Of a stretch of 64,000 nucleotides of DNA, positions 46,232 to 56,939 are shown piece after piece. The DNA lies in NCBI RefSeq assembly GCF_032452875.1, contig NC_083880.1, positions 58,230,829 to 58,294,828 of the forward strand, given 5' to 3'. Position numbers and translations under genes: made by a program. The notes under the pieces are model-generated. The model saw nothing but the letters and a program-made list of their open reading frames with translations, did no database searches and had not been told where the DNA came from. Every line of letters starts with the position of its first letter. The first letter of the stretch is position 1. The stretch comes from Bos javanicus. Its lineage: Eukaryota; Chordata; Mammalia; Artiodactyla; Bovidae.

Positions 46232-47026
46232 GCATAGGAACCTGGAATGTCAGGTCCATGAATCAAAGCAAATTGGAAGTGGTCAAACAAGAGATGGCAA
46301 AGAGTGAACTTCGACATTCTAGGAATCAGCAAACTAAAATGGACGGGAATGGGTGAATTTAACTCAGATGACCATTATATCTACTACTGTGGGCAGGAAT
46401 CCCTTAGAAGAAATGGAGTAGCCATCATGGTCAACAAAAAGTCTGAAATGCAGTACTTTTGATGCAATCTCAAAAATGACAGAATGATCTCTGTTCGTTT
46501 CCAAGGCAAACCATTCAATATCACAGTAATCCAAGTCTATGCCCCAACCAGTAATGCTGAAGAAGCTGAAGTTGAACGGTTCTATGAAGACCTACAAGAC
46601 CTTTTAGAACTAACACCCAAAGAAGATGTCCTTTTCATTATAGTGGACTGGAATGCAAAAGTAGGAAGTCAAGAAACACCTGGAGTAACAGGCAAATTTG
46701 GCCTTGGAAAATGGGATGAAGCAGGGCAAAGACTAATAGAGTTTTGCCAAGAAAACGCACTGGTCATAGCCAACACCCTCTTCCAACAACACAGGAGAAG
46801 ACTCTATACATGGACATCACCAGATGGTCAACACCAAAATCAGATTGATTATATTCTTTGCAGCCAAAGATGGAGAAGCTCTATACAGTCAGCAAAAACA
46901 AAACTGGGAGCTGACTGTGGCTCAGATCATGAACTCCTTATTGCCAAATTCAGACTTAAATTGAAGAAAGTAGGGAAAACCACTAGACCATTCAGGTATG
47001 ACCTAAATCAAATTCCTTATGATTAA
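46232..47026 (+). pseudogene. BovB endonuclease region, broken
   Basis: This encodes the apurinic-like endonuclease that nicks target DNA at the start of retrotransposition. The N-terminal GTWNVRSM motif (from about 46240) is readable. An extra A in the run at 46299-46301 shifts the frame, and TGA at 46460-46462 stops the resumed frame. A clean stretch of 180 codons follows (46484-47026) with VYAPTSNAE near residue 19, DWN at 55-57, QIDYI at 120-124 and the catalytic SDH at 147-149. The residue before DWN is V where the family has G (GDWN). TAA at 47024-47026 then separates it from the RT in the same frame. The ATG at 46484 is internal and is not the true start. Confidence 0.88.
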
Positions 47027-47029
47027 ATA

Positions 47030-48676
47030 GTGGAAGTGAGAAATAGATTTAAGGGACTAGATCTGATAGATAGAGTGCCTGATAAACTATGGATGGAGGT
47101 TTGTGACATTGCACAGGAGACAGGGATCAAGACCTTCCCCATGGAAAAGAAATGCAAAAAAGCAAAACGGCTGTCTGGGGAGGCCTTACAAATAGCTGTG
47201 AAAAGAAGAGAAGTGAAAAGCAAAGGAGAAAAGGAAAGATATAAGCCTCTGAATGCAGAGTTCCAAAGAATATCAAGAAGAGATAAGAAAGCCTTCCTCA
47301 GCGATCAATGCAAAGAAATAGAGGAAAACAACAGAATGGGAAAGACTAGAGATCTCTTCAAGAAAATTAGCAATACCAAGGGAACATTTCATGCAAAGAT
47401 GGGCTCGATAAAGGACAGAAATGGTATGGACCTAACAGAAGCAGAAGGTATTAAGAAGAGGTGGCAGGAATACACAGAAGAACTGTACAAAAAAGATCTT
47501 CATGACCCAGATAATCAGGATGGTGTGATCACTCACCTAGAGCCAGACATCCTGGAATGTGAAGTCAAGTGGGCCTTAGAAAGCATCACTACGAACAAAG
47601 CTAGTGGAGGTGATGGAATTCCAGTTGAGCTCTTTCAAATCCTGAAAGATGATGCTGTGAAAGTGCTGCACTCAATATGCCAGCAAATTTGGAAAACTCA
47701 GCAGTGGCCACAGGACTGGAAAAGGTCAGTTTTCATTCCAATCCCAAAGAAAGGCAATGCCAAAGAATGCTCAAACTACCACACAATTGCACTCATCTCA
47801 CACGCTAGTAAAGTAATGCTCAAAATTCTCCAAGCCAGGCTTCAGCAATACATGAACCGTGAACTTCCAAATGTTCAAGCTGGTTTTAGAAAAGGCAGAG
47901 GAACCAGAGATCAAATTGCCGACATCCGCTGGATCATCAAAAAAGCAAGAGAGTTCCAGAAAAACATCTATTTCTGCTTTATTGACTATGCCAAAGCCTT
48001 TGACTGTGTGGATCACAATAAACTGTGGAAAATTCTGAAAGAGATGGGAATCCCAGACCACCTGACCTGCCTCTTGAGAAATTTGTATGCAGGTGAGGAA
48101 GCAACAGTTAGAACTGGACATGGGACAACAGACTGGTTCCAAACAGGAAAAGGAGTACGTCAAGGCTGTATATTGTCACCCAGCTTATTTAACTTCTATG
48201 CAGAGTACATCATGAGAAATGCTGGGCTGGAAGAAGCACAAGCTGGAATTAAGATTGCCAGGAGAAATATCAATAACCTCAGATATGCAGATGACACCAC
48301 CCTTATGGCAGAAAGTGATGAGGAACTTAAAAGCCTCTTGATGAAAGTGAAAGTGGAGAGTGAAAAAGTTGGCCTAAAGCTCAACATTCAGAAAACGAAG
48401 ATCATGGCATCCGGTCCCATCACTTCATGGGAAATAGATGGGGAAACAGTGTCAGACTTTATCTTTTTGGGCTCCAAAATCACTGCAGATGGTGATTGCA
48501 GCCATGAAATTAAAGGACGCTTACTCCTTGGAAGGAAAGTTATGACCAACCTAGATAGCATATTCAAAAGCAGAGACATTACTTTGTCAACAAATGTCCG
48601 ACTAGTCAAGGTTATGGTTTTTCCAGTGGTCATGTATGGATGTGAGGGTTGGACTGTGAAGAAAGCTGAGCACTGA
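47030..48676 (+). pseudogene. BovB reverse transcriptase region, long open frame
   Basis: A 548-codon frame, the longest in the window, codes for the RT that copies BovB RNA at the nicked target and is thought to be borrowed by Bov SINEs. Visible motifs are KASGGDGIP at about 190-198, GFRKGRGTRDQ from 285, motif A FIDYAKAFD at 317-325, GVRQGCILSP from 375 and the catalytic YADD at 419-422. Thumb and C-terminal text (KLNIQKTKIM, FLGSKIT, MYGCEGW) follows. It is in the same frame as the endonuclease part and cut from it by one stop (47024). It ends at TGA 48674-48676 where an arginine codon is expected, and the remaining C-terminal ~100 codons continue downstream in frame with a second stop near 48899. 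All RT catalytic residues are intact. Confidence 0.9.
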
Positions 48677-49037
48677 AGAATTGATGCTTTTGAACTGTGG
48701 TGTTGGAGAAGACTCTTAAGAGTCCCTTGGACTGCAAGGAGATCCAACCAGTCCATCCTAAAAGAGATCAGCCCTGGGATTTCTTTGGAAGGACTGATGC
48801 TAAAGCTGAAACTCCAGTACTTTGGCCACCTCATGCGAAGAGTTGACTCATTGGAAAAGACTCTGATGTTGGGAGGGATTGGGGGCAGGAGGAGAAGGGG
48901 ATGATAGAGGATGAAATGGCTGGATGGCATCACTGACTCGATGGACGTGAGTCTGAGTGAACTCCGGGAGTTGGTGATGGACAGGGAGGCCTGGTGTGCT
49001 GCAGTTCATGGGGTCGCAAAGAGTTGGACATGAGTGA

Positions 49038-49213
49038 GTGACTTCACTCTCACTTTTCACTTTCATGTCATGCACTGGAGAAAGAAATGGCAACCCACTC
49101 CAGTGTTCTTGCCTGGAGAATCCCAGGGACGGGGGAGCCTAGTGGGCTGCTGTCTATGGGGCTGCACAGAGTCGGACATGACTGAAGCGACTTAGCAGCA
49201 GCAGCAGCAGCAT
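49038..49213 (+). mobile_element. Bov-A2 linker and right monomer fused to BovB
   Basis: Instead of the usual BovB end, the sequence passes without a break into the Bov-A2 linker ('cactctcacttttcactttc') and second monomer ('gtgttcttgcctggagaatcc'), with a CAG tail at about 49196-49212. Confidence 0.85.
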
Positions 49214-49225
49214 GACAGGTATACA

Positions 49226-49335
49226 TTGCTCCTTGGAAGGAAATCTACGACAATCCTAGACAGCTGGGATCGATCCTATGTCCCCTGCATTGGCAGGCAG
49301 ATTCTTACCCACTGTACCACCAGGGAAATCCACAA
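49226..49335. mobile_element. BovB scrap joined to a Bov-tA head
   Basis: About 38 bp of BovB ('ttgctccttggaaggaaatc') are followed from about 49264 by a minus-strand Bov-tA head ('gatcgatcctatgtcccctgc', 'ccaccagggaaatcc'). Confidence 0.65.
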
Positions 49336-49339
49336 AAGT

Positions 49340-50420
49340 TTTAAATTTTTAATGAAGTCTAGCTTATTGGTTACTTTTTTCATGTAATGTGCATTTGATA
49401 TTGTATCTAAAAAGTCATATCCATACCCAAGGTCCTCTGGGTGTTCTACATTATCTTCCAGGTAGTGTTATAGTTTTGCATTTAAGTTTGGGTCTATGAT
49501 CTATTTTGAGTTAATTTTTGTGAAGAGTGTAAGATCTGTGTCTAGATTCCTTTTTTTTTAATGTGGATGTCTGGTAGTTTCAATACTGTTTGTTGAGTTC
49601 TATCTTTGCTTCATGCTATGGCTTTTGTTATTTTATCAAAGATCAGTTGACTGTACTTATGTGGGTCTGTTTCTGGGCTCTCTAGTTTGTTCCATTGATC
49701 TGTTTTTCTATTCTTTTTCCAATATCACTATCTTGATTACTGTAGCTCTATAGTATGTCTTGAAATCAGGTAGTGCTAGTCTTCCAACTTTATTCTCCTT
49801 CGATAATATGTTGGCTATTCTGGATCTTTTACTCTATAAACTTTAGAATCAGTTTGTAAATAATCACAAAAGGTCAATAAGTTGCTAGGATTTTAATTAG
49901 GATTGTACTGAATCTATAGCTCAAGTTGGAAGGAACTCACATCTTGACAATATTGAATTTTCTTAACCATCAATATGGAATACCTCTCTACTTAGTTCTT
50001 GTTTGATTTTGTACATCAGAATTTTGTCATTTTCCTTGATAGGTTTTATACATATTTTATCAAGTTTATACCTAGGTATTTTATTAGGGGGATGTGAGTG
50101 AGTGTATATAGAACTCTGTTTTTAATTTCAAATTCCACATGTTCATTACTGATACATGGGAAAGGAGTTGACTTTGGTATGTTAACCTTGTATTCTGTAG
50201 CCTTGCTGTAATTGATTCTTACTTTCAGATTTCTTTTATTTAATTATTTCAGATTTTTGACATAGATGATCATGTCATCTGTGGACAAAGACAATTCTTT
50301 TTTTCCCAAACTGCATACCCTTTGATTCCTCTTTTTCTCTTATTGCATTAACTAGGATTTCCAGTCTTTTGGCATTTTTAGAGAGGTTTTGAATTCTTAA
50401 CAGTCAGTGGTTTGCTGGCT
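49340..50420 (-). mobile_element. L1 ORF2 C-terminal relic
   Basis: A long minus-strand L1 match by eye: 'gatctattttgagttaattt', 'aaagatcagttgactgtac', 'tgttccattgatctgtttt', 'cttgattactgtagctctat', 'gaactcacatcttgacaat', 'tttatacctaggtatttta'. The frames are destroyed. Confidence 0.8.
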
Positions 50421-50855
50421 TAATTGAAAATTTTATACTGTTTGTGAAATGTCTTTTTAAATCTTTTCCTTATATTCTAATAAACTTTTTAAAACTGATG
50501 TTATCGTTAAAAACTCTCCATCTAAAAATGATTCCTCTTTGCTCTGTGAGAATTTGAGTTATTTTATAGCTGGCCAGAGTTACAGGCTCAGCTCTTACTA
50601 AAACTCATTAAAATTTTTTATTGGATATTTCATCCTGATTCTCATTGACTTATTTTGTTGATTCTTTGTTGATGGTTGAAGGAAATATCTTTTCAAATTC
50701 ATTATGTATTTGATAGAAGTATATGTTATTATTGTTCATTTTATTATCTTTTACCAAGCAAATAAAAAGCTTTAAATTTTTTCCTGCTGAAACAAATGGC
50801 AATTGTTTCCTTGTGAAATTTGTGATGTTTCAGGTTTCCTTTACTGTTCTGCGTG
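50421..50855. other. AT-rich unassigned sequence
   Basis: Probably further old L1 or unique AT-rich DNA. No diagnostic motif. Confidence 0.25.
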
Positions 50856-50870
50856 TCTACTTGATTTTTG

Positions 50871-51076
50871 TTTGTTGTTTAGTTGCTAAGTCGTGTCCCA
50901 CTCTTTTGAGACCCCATGGACTGTAACCCACTAGGCTCCTCTGTCCATGGGATTTTTCCAGGCAAGAATACTGGAGTGGATTGCCATTTCCTTCTTCAGG
51001 AGATCTTCCCAACCCAGGGATGGAACCTCCTGAATTGGCAGGCGGATTCTTTACCACTAAGCCACCAGGGAAGCCC
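50871..51076 (-). mobile_element. Bov-tA SINE
   Basis: A minus-strand Bov-tA with target duplication ctacttgattttt (about 50857-50869) and ctactcaatttt (51077-51088). Confidence 0.94.
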
Positions 51077-51418
51077 CTACTCAATTTTGCATCAGTAAAA
51101 TTCCTACATTTATGAAATCTAAAAGTCTTTCCATAATTTTTTAAACTTGAAAAATAATTATATTAAAAGAATAATTTCAATTTCATTGTATAGATATCAT
51201 AATAACTTGTACTCTCAGGCTAAGACTGAAAATAAATACACCTAAGACTGAAAAAAATGCTACATGAGTGCACAGGAAATAATCACCCCAACTGGATCAG
51301 TCCACTCATACCAACCAGGTTATGTTTGCGCCTAATACTAGAAGCAGTGTGCTCGCTCAGCACATACACAGCAATACTACAGTGGTGGCTGGCAGGGTGG
51401 AAAGGTGTGAACTGCAGT
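51077..51418. other. unassigned AT-rich sequence
   Basis: Nothing recognised. Confidence 0.3.
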
Positions 51419-51564
51419 GTGGTTAACTGAATAACGATGTCCCAGATGTCCACATCCTAAGCCCTGGAACCTGTGAATATGTCACCCTACATGGCAAAGA
51501 TAATTAAGGATGCAGATAGAATTAATTGGGTGGTCTTGAAATGAGGAGATTATCCTGGATTATC

Positions 51565-51767
51565 CTGGGCCTCCCTGGTGGCCCAGAATCCGCCTGCCAA
51601 TGCAGGTGTCCCAGGTTTGATCCCTTTGTTGGGAAGATCACCTGGCGAAGGAAATGCAACCCATTCCGGTATTCTTGCCTGGGAAATCCCATGGATAGAG
51701 GAGCCTCTTGGGTTATAGGCCATGGGGTGCAAGGAGTTGGACACAATTTAGTGACTAAGTAACAACA
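51565..51767 (+). mobile_element. Bov-tA SINE
   Basis: Bov-tA in the MLT1 LTR with an exact 13-bp target duplication, atcctggattatc, at 51552-51564 and 51768-51780. Confidence 0.95.
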
Positions 51768-51948
51768 ATCCTGGATTATCATGGTGGGCCCAATGAAATC
51801 ATGATAATCCTTAAAAGCAGACAATCTTTTTCAATAGTACTTAGAGGGAGCTGTAACATGGAAGACTAGTCAGACTCAACGATACTGCCTTTGAAGATGG
51901 AAGAAAGGGACCATGAGCCAAGGAACGCAGATGCCTCTAGAAGCTGGA

Positions 51949-52171
51949 CCACCTGATGCAAAGAGCCCATACATTGGAAAAGATCTTGATGTTGGAAAAG
52001 ATTGAGGGCAAGAGGAGAAGGGGGAGAGAGAGGACGAGATTGTTAGATGGTTGTACTCAATGAACAAGAGTTGGAGCAAACTCCAGGAGATAGTGAAGGA
52101 TAGGGAAGCCTGGCATGCTGCAGTCCATGGGGTCGCAAAGAGTCAGACTCAATTTAGCAATTGAACAATTT
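51949..52171 (+). mobile_element. BovB LINE 3' tail
   Basis: A ~220-bp BovB 3' end in the MLT1 LTR. The duplication is gaagctgga at 51940-51948 and gaagctgaa at 52172-52180. Confidence 0.9.
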
Positions 52172-52370
52172 GAAGCTGAAAGGAAACGGATTCTCCCCCA
52201 GAGAGAGATTCTTCCTTCAGTAAGAAATTCAGCTCTGCAGACATTTTGATTTTAGCCTGTAAGACCCATTTCAGACTTCTGAGGTCCAGAAGAGTAAGAG
52301 AATAACAATTGTATTGTTTCAAGCTAGAAAATTTCTAGTAACTTATCATGGCTGCAATAGGAAATGAGTA

Positions 52371-53344
52371 CAGTAGTTCTATAGAACAATTAAGTTGTCT
52401 GTTAGAAAAATAATTTTTACTGTATAGTTTTAACATTCATGTTTATTAAACTGAATAAAATTAAAAAATTCAGTCCCCAGTTGCACGATCCACATACAGA
52501 TGCTCTGTGACCAGGTGTTCCTAATGGCTAGCAGGCCAGGTTTGGTTACACTCTTGTGTCTCTTGGTGGCTGGAAGCAATAAGAGGGACAGGCGGGTGGT
52601 AACATACTTGGCATTGCCTATAAGCTCTTTGGGGGCACTGGGTCTGTGCTTTGACTGCACAAGTTTTGAGAATGCGATTTAAATTTCAAGTACTGTTTTA
52701 GGATTGTTTTTGGAGGCCCCTGTGTGTGGGAGGGGGTACTTGCTGGTCAAGGGGAGGAGAGCCTCTTAAAAGAAACTTACATCTTTGTTTTTTGGGACTC
52801 AGACCCAAGATACAGCTTGTGGTTGCTGAATAAGCATTTGCTCCCAGGATTTCCCATGAACTTTTCAGAGGTCTGACTCTGTTCCAAGCAGGATGTCTGG
52901 AAAGGCTGGCGAACCACACTATTTATCAGTTTTGATTTCAATCTCTTAGGGCATAACTGGCTAGAGATGAACCCCATCTCCAGCCGCTTTCTTACCCTGG
53001 GCTGCCCCAGTCCAAGCTCCAGCATGGAGTGGAGTTTGGGGAGGTTTTTGAGTTGAGACAGCTGCAGGATTCATAGAAACCAGCCAAAAATGAGCACCAG
53101 GGGCTCAGGGGCAGGAACAGGGAGGGGAGAGGGAGTGAGTCAGTGCCAGCTGTGGAGTTTCCTGCAGGGTTCACTTGATCAAAGAAAACACCCAGGGGCC
53201 TCCTTCAAGCTTGCCCTTGAGGGAATGGAGTTTGATGTTTGGCAGGGGTGGGGGCTGGGCCAGGGTCTTTGGAAGTTTGTGGAGGAAACATTAACTCCAA
53301 TGCTCCTTTTGGAGTCTTTCCCAGCAAAAAGTGCAGCATCACGG
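52371..53344. other. unassigned unique sequence
   Basis: No repeat or gene recognised. Confidence 0.3.
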
Positions 53345-53530
53345 GAGTCTTTGTCTTCCTCTCTTCCCTTCCATCTCTCCTTCCCTCCCCTTCCCAGCTG
53401 TCCTCCCTGCTCGCTTCCCTCCCCCTTCTTAACTGTTTCTGTCTCACCGCCCCACTTACCACCCCTCTCCTCTCTGCTTTTCTTCCCTTCTTTTTTCCTT
53501 TCCCAGTTCCACTCTCTCTTTTCTTTCTTG
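53345..53530. repeat. pyrimidine-rich low-complexity tract
   Basis: About 185 bp almost free of purines on the plus strand (CTTCC, CCTCTC and TTCC words). The purine-rich complement gives a spurious basic and acidic 137-codon frame at 53179-53592. Confidence 0.8.
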
Positions 53531-53639
53531 ACTAGGCTTTGCCACATATTGATATGGCACCAAACCAAGCCATGAGTGGGGATTCCACTCACTTCTACTT
53601 TTTATTTAATATTGGAATGATTTGTCTATTTTCATCATG

Positions 53640-53852
53640 CGTGTGTGCTAAGTTGCTTCAGTTATGTCTGATTCTTTGTGACCCTATGGTCTGTAGCCTG
53701 CCAGGCTCCTCTGTCCATGAGATTCTCCAGGCGAGGATACTGGAGTGGGTTTCCATGCCCTCCTCCAGGGATCTTCCCAACCCAGGGATCAAATCTGCCT
53801 CTCTGATGTCTCCTGAATTGGCAGGAGGATTGTTTACCCACCTGGGAAGCCC
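53640..53852 (-). mobile_element. Bov-tA SINE
   Basis: Minus-strand Bov-tA with target duplication attttcatcatg at 53628-53639 and attttcaccatg at 53853-53864. Confidence 0.95.
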
Positions 53853-53959
53853 ATTTTCACCATGAAGCAGCATCTATTTATTGAAAATATCTGAAAAATA
53901 AAATAAAGCCTAAAAAAGAAAATGAAAGCCATCTGTAATTGCTCTCATTAGAAAAAATG

Positions 53960-54235
53960 TTATGAAAATTGTGGTATAAGTCTTTGACATCGTTGTCCTG
54001 TATACATGCGTGTGTATATGTGTATGTGTGTGTGCAGTTGGGAAGTGTGTTTATAAAAATGGAGATCTTTGGGTAGTTTTAAATTCCATTTTTCCTCATG
54101 TGACATTGTATCATAGACACTTTCTCACATTAGTAAGAATTTTCCTAAAATCTGGATTGTTAATGGCTGCATAATTTCCTATTGTATGAATGTACCATCA
54201 TTTACTTGTTTATGTGGCTTCCAATTGGGCCTCTT
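53960..54235 (-). mobile_element. old L1 3' UTR relic
   Basis: 'ggattgttaatggctgcataa' followed by 'tattgtatgaatgtaccatc' is typical of old L1 3' ends in reverse. A GT-rich run lies near 54010-54040. Confidence 0.5.
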
Positions 54236-54289
54236 CCCACAGAGATTGTTAGTTGCCTCCCCAAGATGCATCTTCATGCTCCTTCTTTA

Positions 54290-54715
54290 GTAAAAGAACA
54301 GATTTTATTGTGGATGGCGACATGCCTGTATAAAGGACTACATTTCCCAACCTGTTTTGCAGCCACAGTGACCAGTGAAAAGTAGCTAGAAGTTGTTTGG
54401 TTGTTCTTCTGGGAAGGTGCATTAGCAGGATCTCTCCTTTTTTCCTGCCTGGACTGCAGATAATGTGGCTGGAGCACCAGCAGCCACCTTGGATCATGAG
54501 ATGACCTTAAGGAAGAAAGCTTTTCATGAGGACAGAGGGACATAAGGAGAGAGAAGGTTCCTGGATCCCAGGGGACAATGTATGGTTGCCACACTAGCCC
54601 TGGCCCAACTGCTTTGGGATTTTTTTTTTTTTAATGTATAAGAGACACAACATCCCATAAATTGCTTGCTTTCATGTCTTATTAGTAGCTGAATGTAATT
54701 CCTACAGCAGATTAA
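54290..54715 (+). mobile_element. LTR-like old repeat
   Basis: 'aaggactacatttcccaacc' near the left and 'tcttattagtagctgaatgtaattcc' near the right are in the order of an old MaLR- or ERVL-type LTR. It is decayed and the family is uncertain. Confidence 0.35.
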
Positions 54716-54729
54716 TTCACTGTGTTTGA

Positions 54730-55010
54730 AATACAATGATAATTTATCGAATGACTACTGTGTACCAGCTCCCACTAATTGGAGAACTATACCAGTGAAC
54801 AAAACATAGAAAATTCCCTGTCATTCGTGGAGCAGACATTCTGATGAGGAAGATAGATGATAAATAAAGAAGACAAAGAAAATAGTATGTTAGATCATAA
54901 GTACGATGGGGAAAATTAAAGTAGGATGGGGGCATGTTATGTTTTGGGGATGGGGATGATGTTGAAATTCTGGATGGTAACTTAGGGAAAACCTCACTAA
55001 GATAACTTGT
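54730..55010 (+). repeat. ancient repeat, same kind as 31025
   Basis: 'cgaatgactactgtgtaccag', 'accagtgaacaaaacatag', 'ggagcagacattctgatg' and 'gggaaaacctcactaag' follow the left half of this old repeat. Confidence 0.4.
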
Positions 55011-55785
55011 CTGCTCTATGAATTCAAAATGGCAGCTTTTTTTTTTTTTCCCCCACAATAGCACTTTTCACTTTTTTTTTTTTCATGAATGGGAACTGGT
55101 GGCTAATTGGGTTTGTAGAAGACAATGACTAAGCTTTTCTCATAGGGATTATCTTCGATACTCAATCAACTGAGCATCTTTCATTGCAGGTGAAAGAAAC
55201 TCAAATAAGCTGAAGGAAACCAGGGAACATTCTGACTCACAAAATGAAAATATTCAGGGGGTGGTCCAGGCAGGGCTGAATCCAGGTGCTCAGAAGTGCT
55301 CAGAAATGTTGCCAGGAATCTGTCCTCCCCACTTCCCTCTCCTGCTTGTCTTTGCGTTGGTATCATTCTCCACCCCCCCCCCACCCCCCAGCCCTCACCC
55401 ACCTTGGGAGGGAGAGAGCAGCAGACTAATGGTCCAACAAGGAGGGGAGGGGTGTATCTTTTACAATAGTTGCAGCAAATATCCCAGGACTCACTCTCAT
55501 TGGATGGAGTTGGGTCATGTGCCCATTCCTGAACCAACTGATAGGCAGACTGGAGTCAGACAAGCTGGTGGGTGGAGCCTGTGCCATAGGATTCCTTCTG
55601 AAGCTGCAGGAGTGGGCCAACCTCAAGACTTAGAACTGGGGCTACTTCCAGGGGAACTGCAGGACCTCCAACCTAGGGGGCCAAAGATGCTGAGGAGGCT
55701 CTTCCCTGGGCATCATGCCTCACTCTTGGAGGCCCCTCAGCCCTTGAGAAAAGTCAAATCTGTTTCTTCTCAAGGTTTCTTTTTT
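55011..55785. other. unassigned sequence with poly(C) run
   Basis: C-rich run at about 55370-55390. The 178-codon frame across 55261-55797 has no family resemblance and includes that run. Confidence 0.3.
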
Positions 55786-55789
55786 TGGC

Positions 55790-56090
55790 CCTGGTGACTG
55801 TTTTCTCCCATTTTACAAATGAACAACCAAATGCATAAAGATCATAAATTATAAACGAGCGTTCAAATGAGGCGACTGATGGCGATGAGTGAAATCTAAT
55901 TAAGCAGTTGGAGATCTAAGTGATATTGTTATTAAAGTGCCATGTTAACAGAGCATTTGATCAGCTCTCTAATCTGTTATGTGAGTTAGTTGGAGGCGAA
56001 CTCCGTCCTGATTGACATCGAGATCAATTCATTCTGTTTGAGGAGATAAAGTGCAGTCCTGTTGAAGGAGTGGAATTCCTGATGAGGGTT
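55790..56090. promoter_or_regulatory. candidate conserved regulatory element
   Basis: Repeat-free 300 bp. It is AT-rich but with many CpGs ('aaacgagcgttc', 'ggcgactgatggcgatg', 'ggaggcgaactccgtcc', 'gacatcgagatc') and homeodomain-type words (aaattataaac, tctaattaagc). This profile is typical of deeply conserved developmental enhancers, but conservation itself is not visible here. Confidence 0.3.
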
Positions 56091-56939
56091 TGCCCTTTTG
56101 AGCTACCACCCTGGCCCTGGCTTGTCTCAGAGAGACATTGGTCACCTCAGGGTTGGGGCTGAAGAATTTGGGAATACCACGTTTAGAAAGCATGAACACC
56201 CACTTTTGAAGAGTTTAGCCTTGACACTCACTTATTCATAAACTCGAAGTATTTATCCAGTGCATTCTGTGTGCCAGACACTGTGCAAACTGCTGGCAGC
56301 TCACCCTATTTCCAAATCAAGTCTCCTTCTGAGGTTCTGGCAGATATGCATTTGCGGAGGATACCATTTAACCCACCACAATGCCCCGCGGGACTTTTGG
56401 GAAGTATTGGCATAATCTCTGTCTGCTTTTTTTTTTTTTTTAATCTGCTATTCAGAGTGAAAAAGACAGTTAGTTGGAATCTTGAGTGGATTTGAAATCT
56501 CCCTCTTTCCACACAAGGCTTGGCTGAGTTGGAATTTCAGCTGCAGGATTGTATTTAATGGCTGTGGATGAGGAAGGGCAACCTGGAGGTCAAGTCTCAT
56601 TAAATACTGGTATTTGGTAATCATCTAGTTTGCAGAACTGCCCCAGTGATCGCAGAAGCTGAGGCTACTCTTTCTCCACTGCTGCTGATACAAAGCACAT
56701 GGTGAAGTCATTCTCTGAGCAAAGTCTTGAGAGACTGAGGTCTTGTGGGCATATTTCCAGGGTCCCAAGCCTGCACGGTGGCCACCATCATCTTAACTTG
56801 GAGATAATCTGAGCCCAGCAGGTAGGGGGTGGGACCAGGGTCTACCCTGGTCTTCTGGTGGTATTTCATCTTTCCACATCTCAGTTCACATCATTGCTAA
56901 AATGGGAATTAATTTTGTCAACAGCCATGGATCACATGC
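56091..56939. other. unassigned unique sequence
   Basis: No repeat or gene recognised. Poly(T) at about 56428-56441. Confidence 0.3.

Larger units (their letters stand above)
45979..49037 (+). mobile_element. near full-length BovB (RTE) LINE
   Basis: About 3.06 kb, close to the ~3.2 kb of an intact BovB. The order is a 5' leader (45979-46230), the endonuclease region (46232-47026), reverse transcriptase (47030-48676), then a decayed C-terminal region and 3' UTR ending at about 49037. The single large ORF is broken by a one-base insertion near 46299-46301 and by stops at 46460, 47024, 48674 and about 48899. The last two look like CGA to TGA (CpG decay) changes. It inserted into an old L1 3' UTR, and no target duplication was found. 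BovB is known for horizontal transfer into the ruminant lineage. Confidence 0.92.
51420..52370 (+). mobile_element. MLT1-like MaLR LTR, split by Bov-tA and BovB
   Basis: Plus-strand MLT1 order: 'agatgtccacatcctaagcc', 'ggaacctgtgaatatgtc', 'gaggagattatcctgg', [Bov-tA], 'atggtgggcccaatgaaatc', 'ggaccatgagccaaggaacg', [BovB], 'ggaaacggattctcccc', 'gattttagcctgtaagaccc'. Confidence 0.75.

Noticed and set aside
53179..53592. 137-codon charged, repetitive frame
   Set aside because: It is the complement of a polypyrimidine tract, so Lys/Glu/Arg/Gly runs are a composition artefact.
55261..55797. 178-codon frame
   Set aside because: Crosses a poly(C) run and has no recognisable domain.
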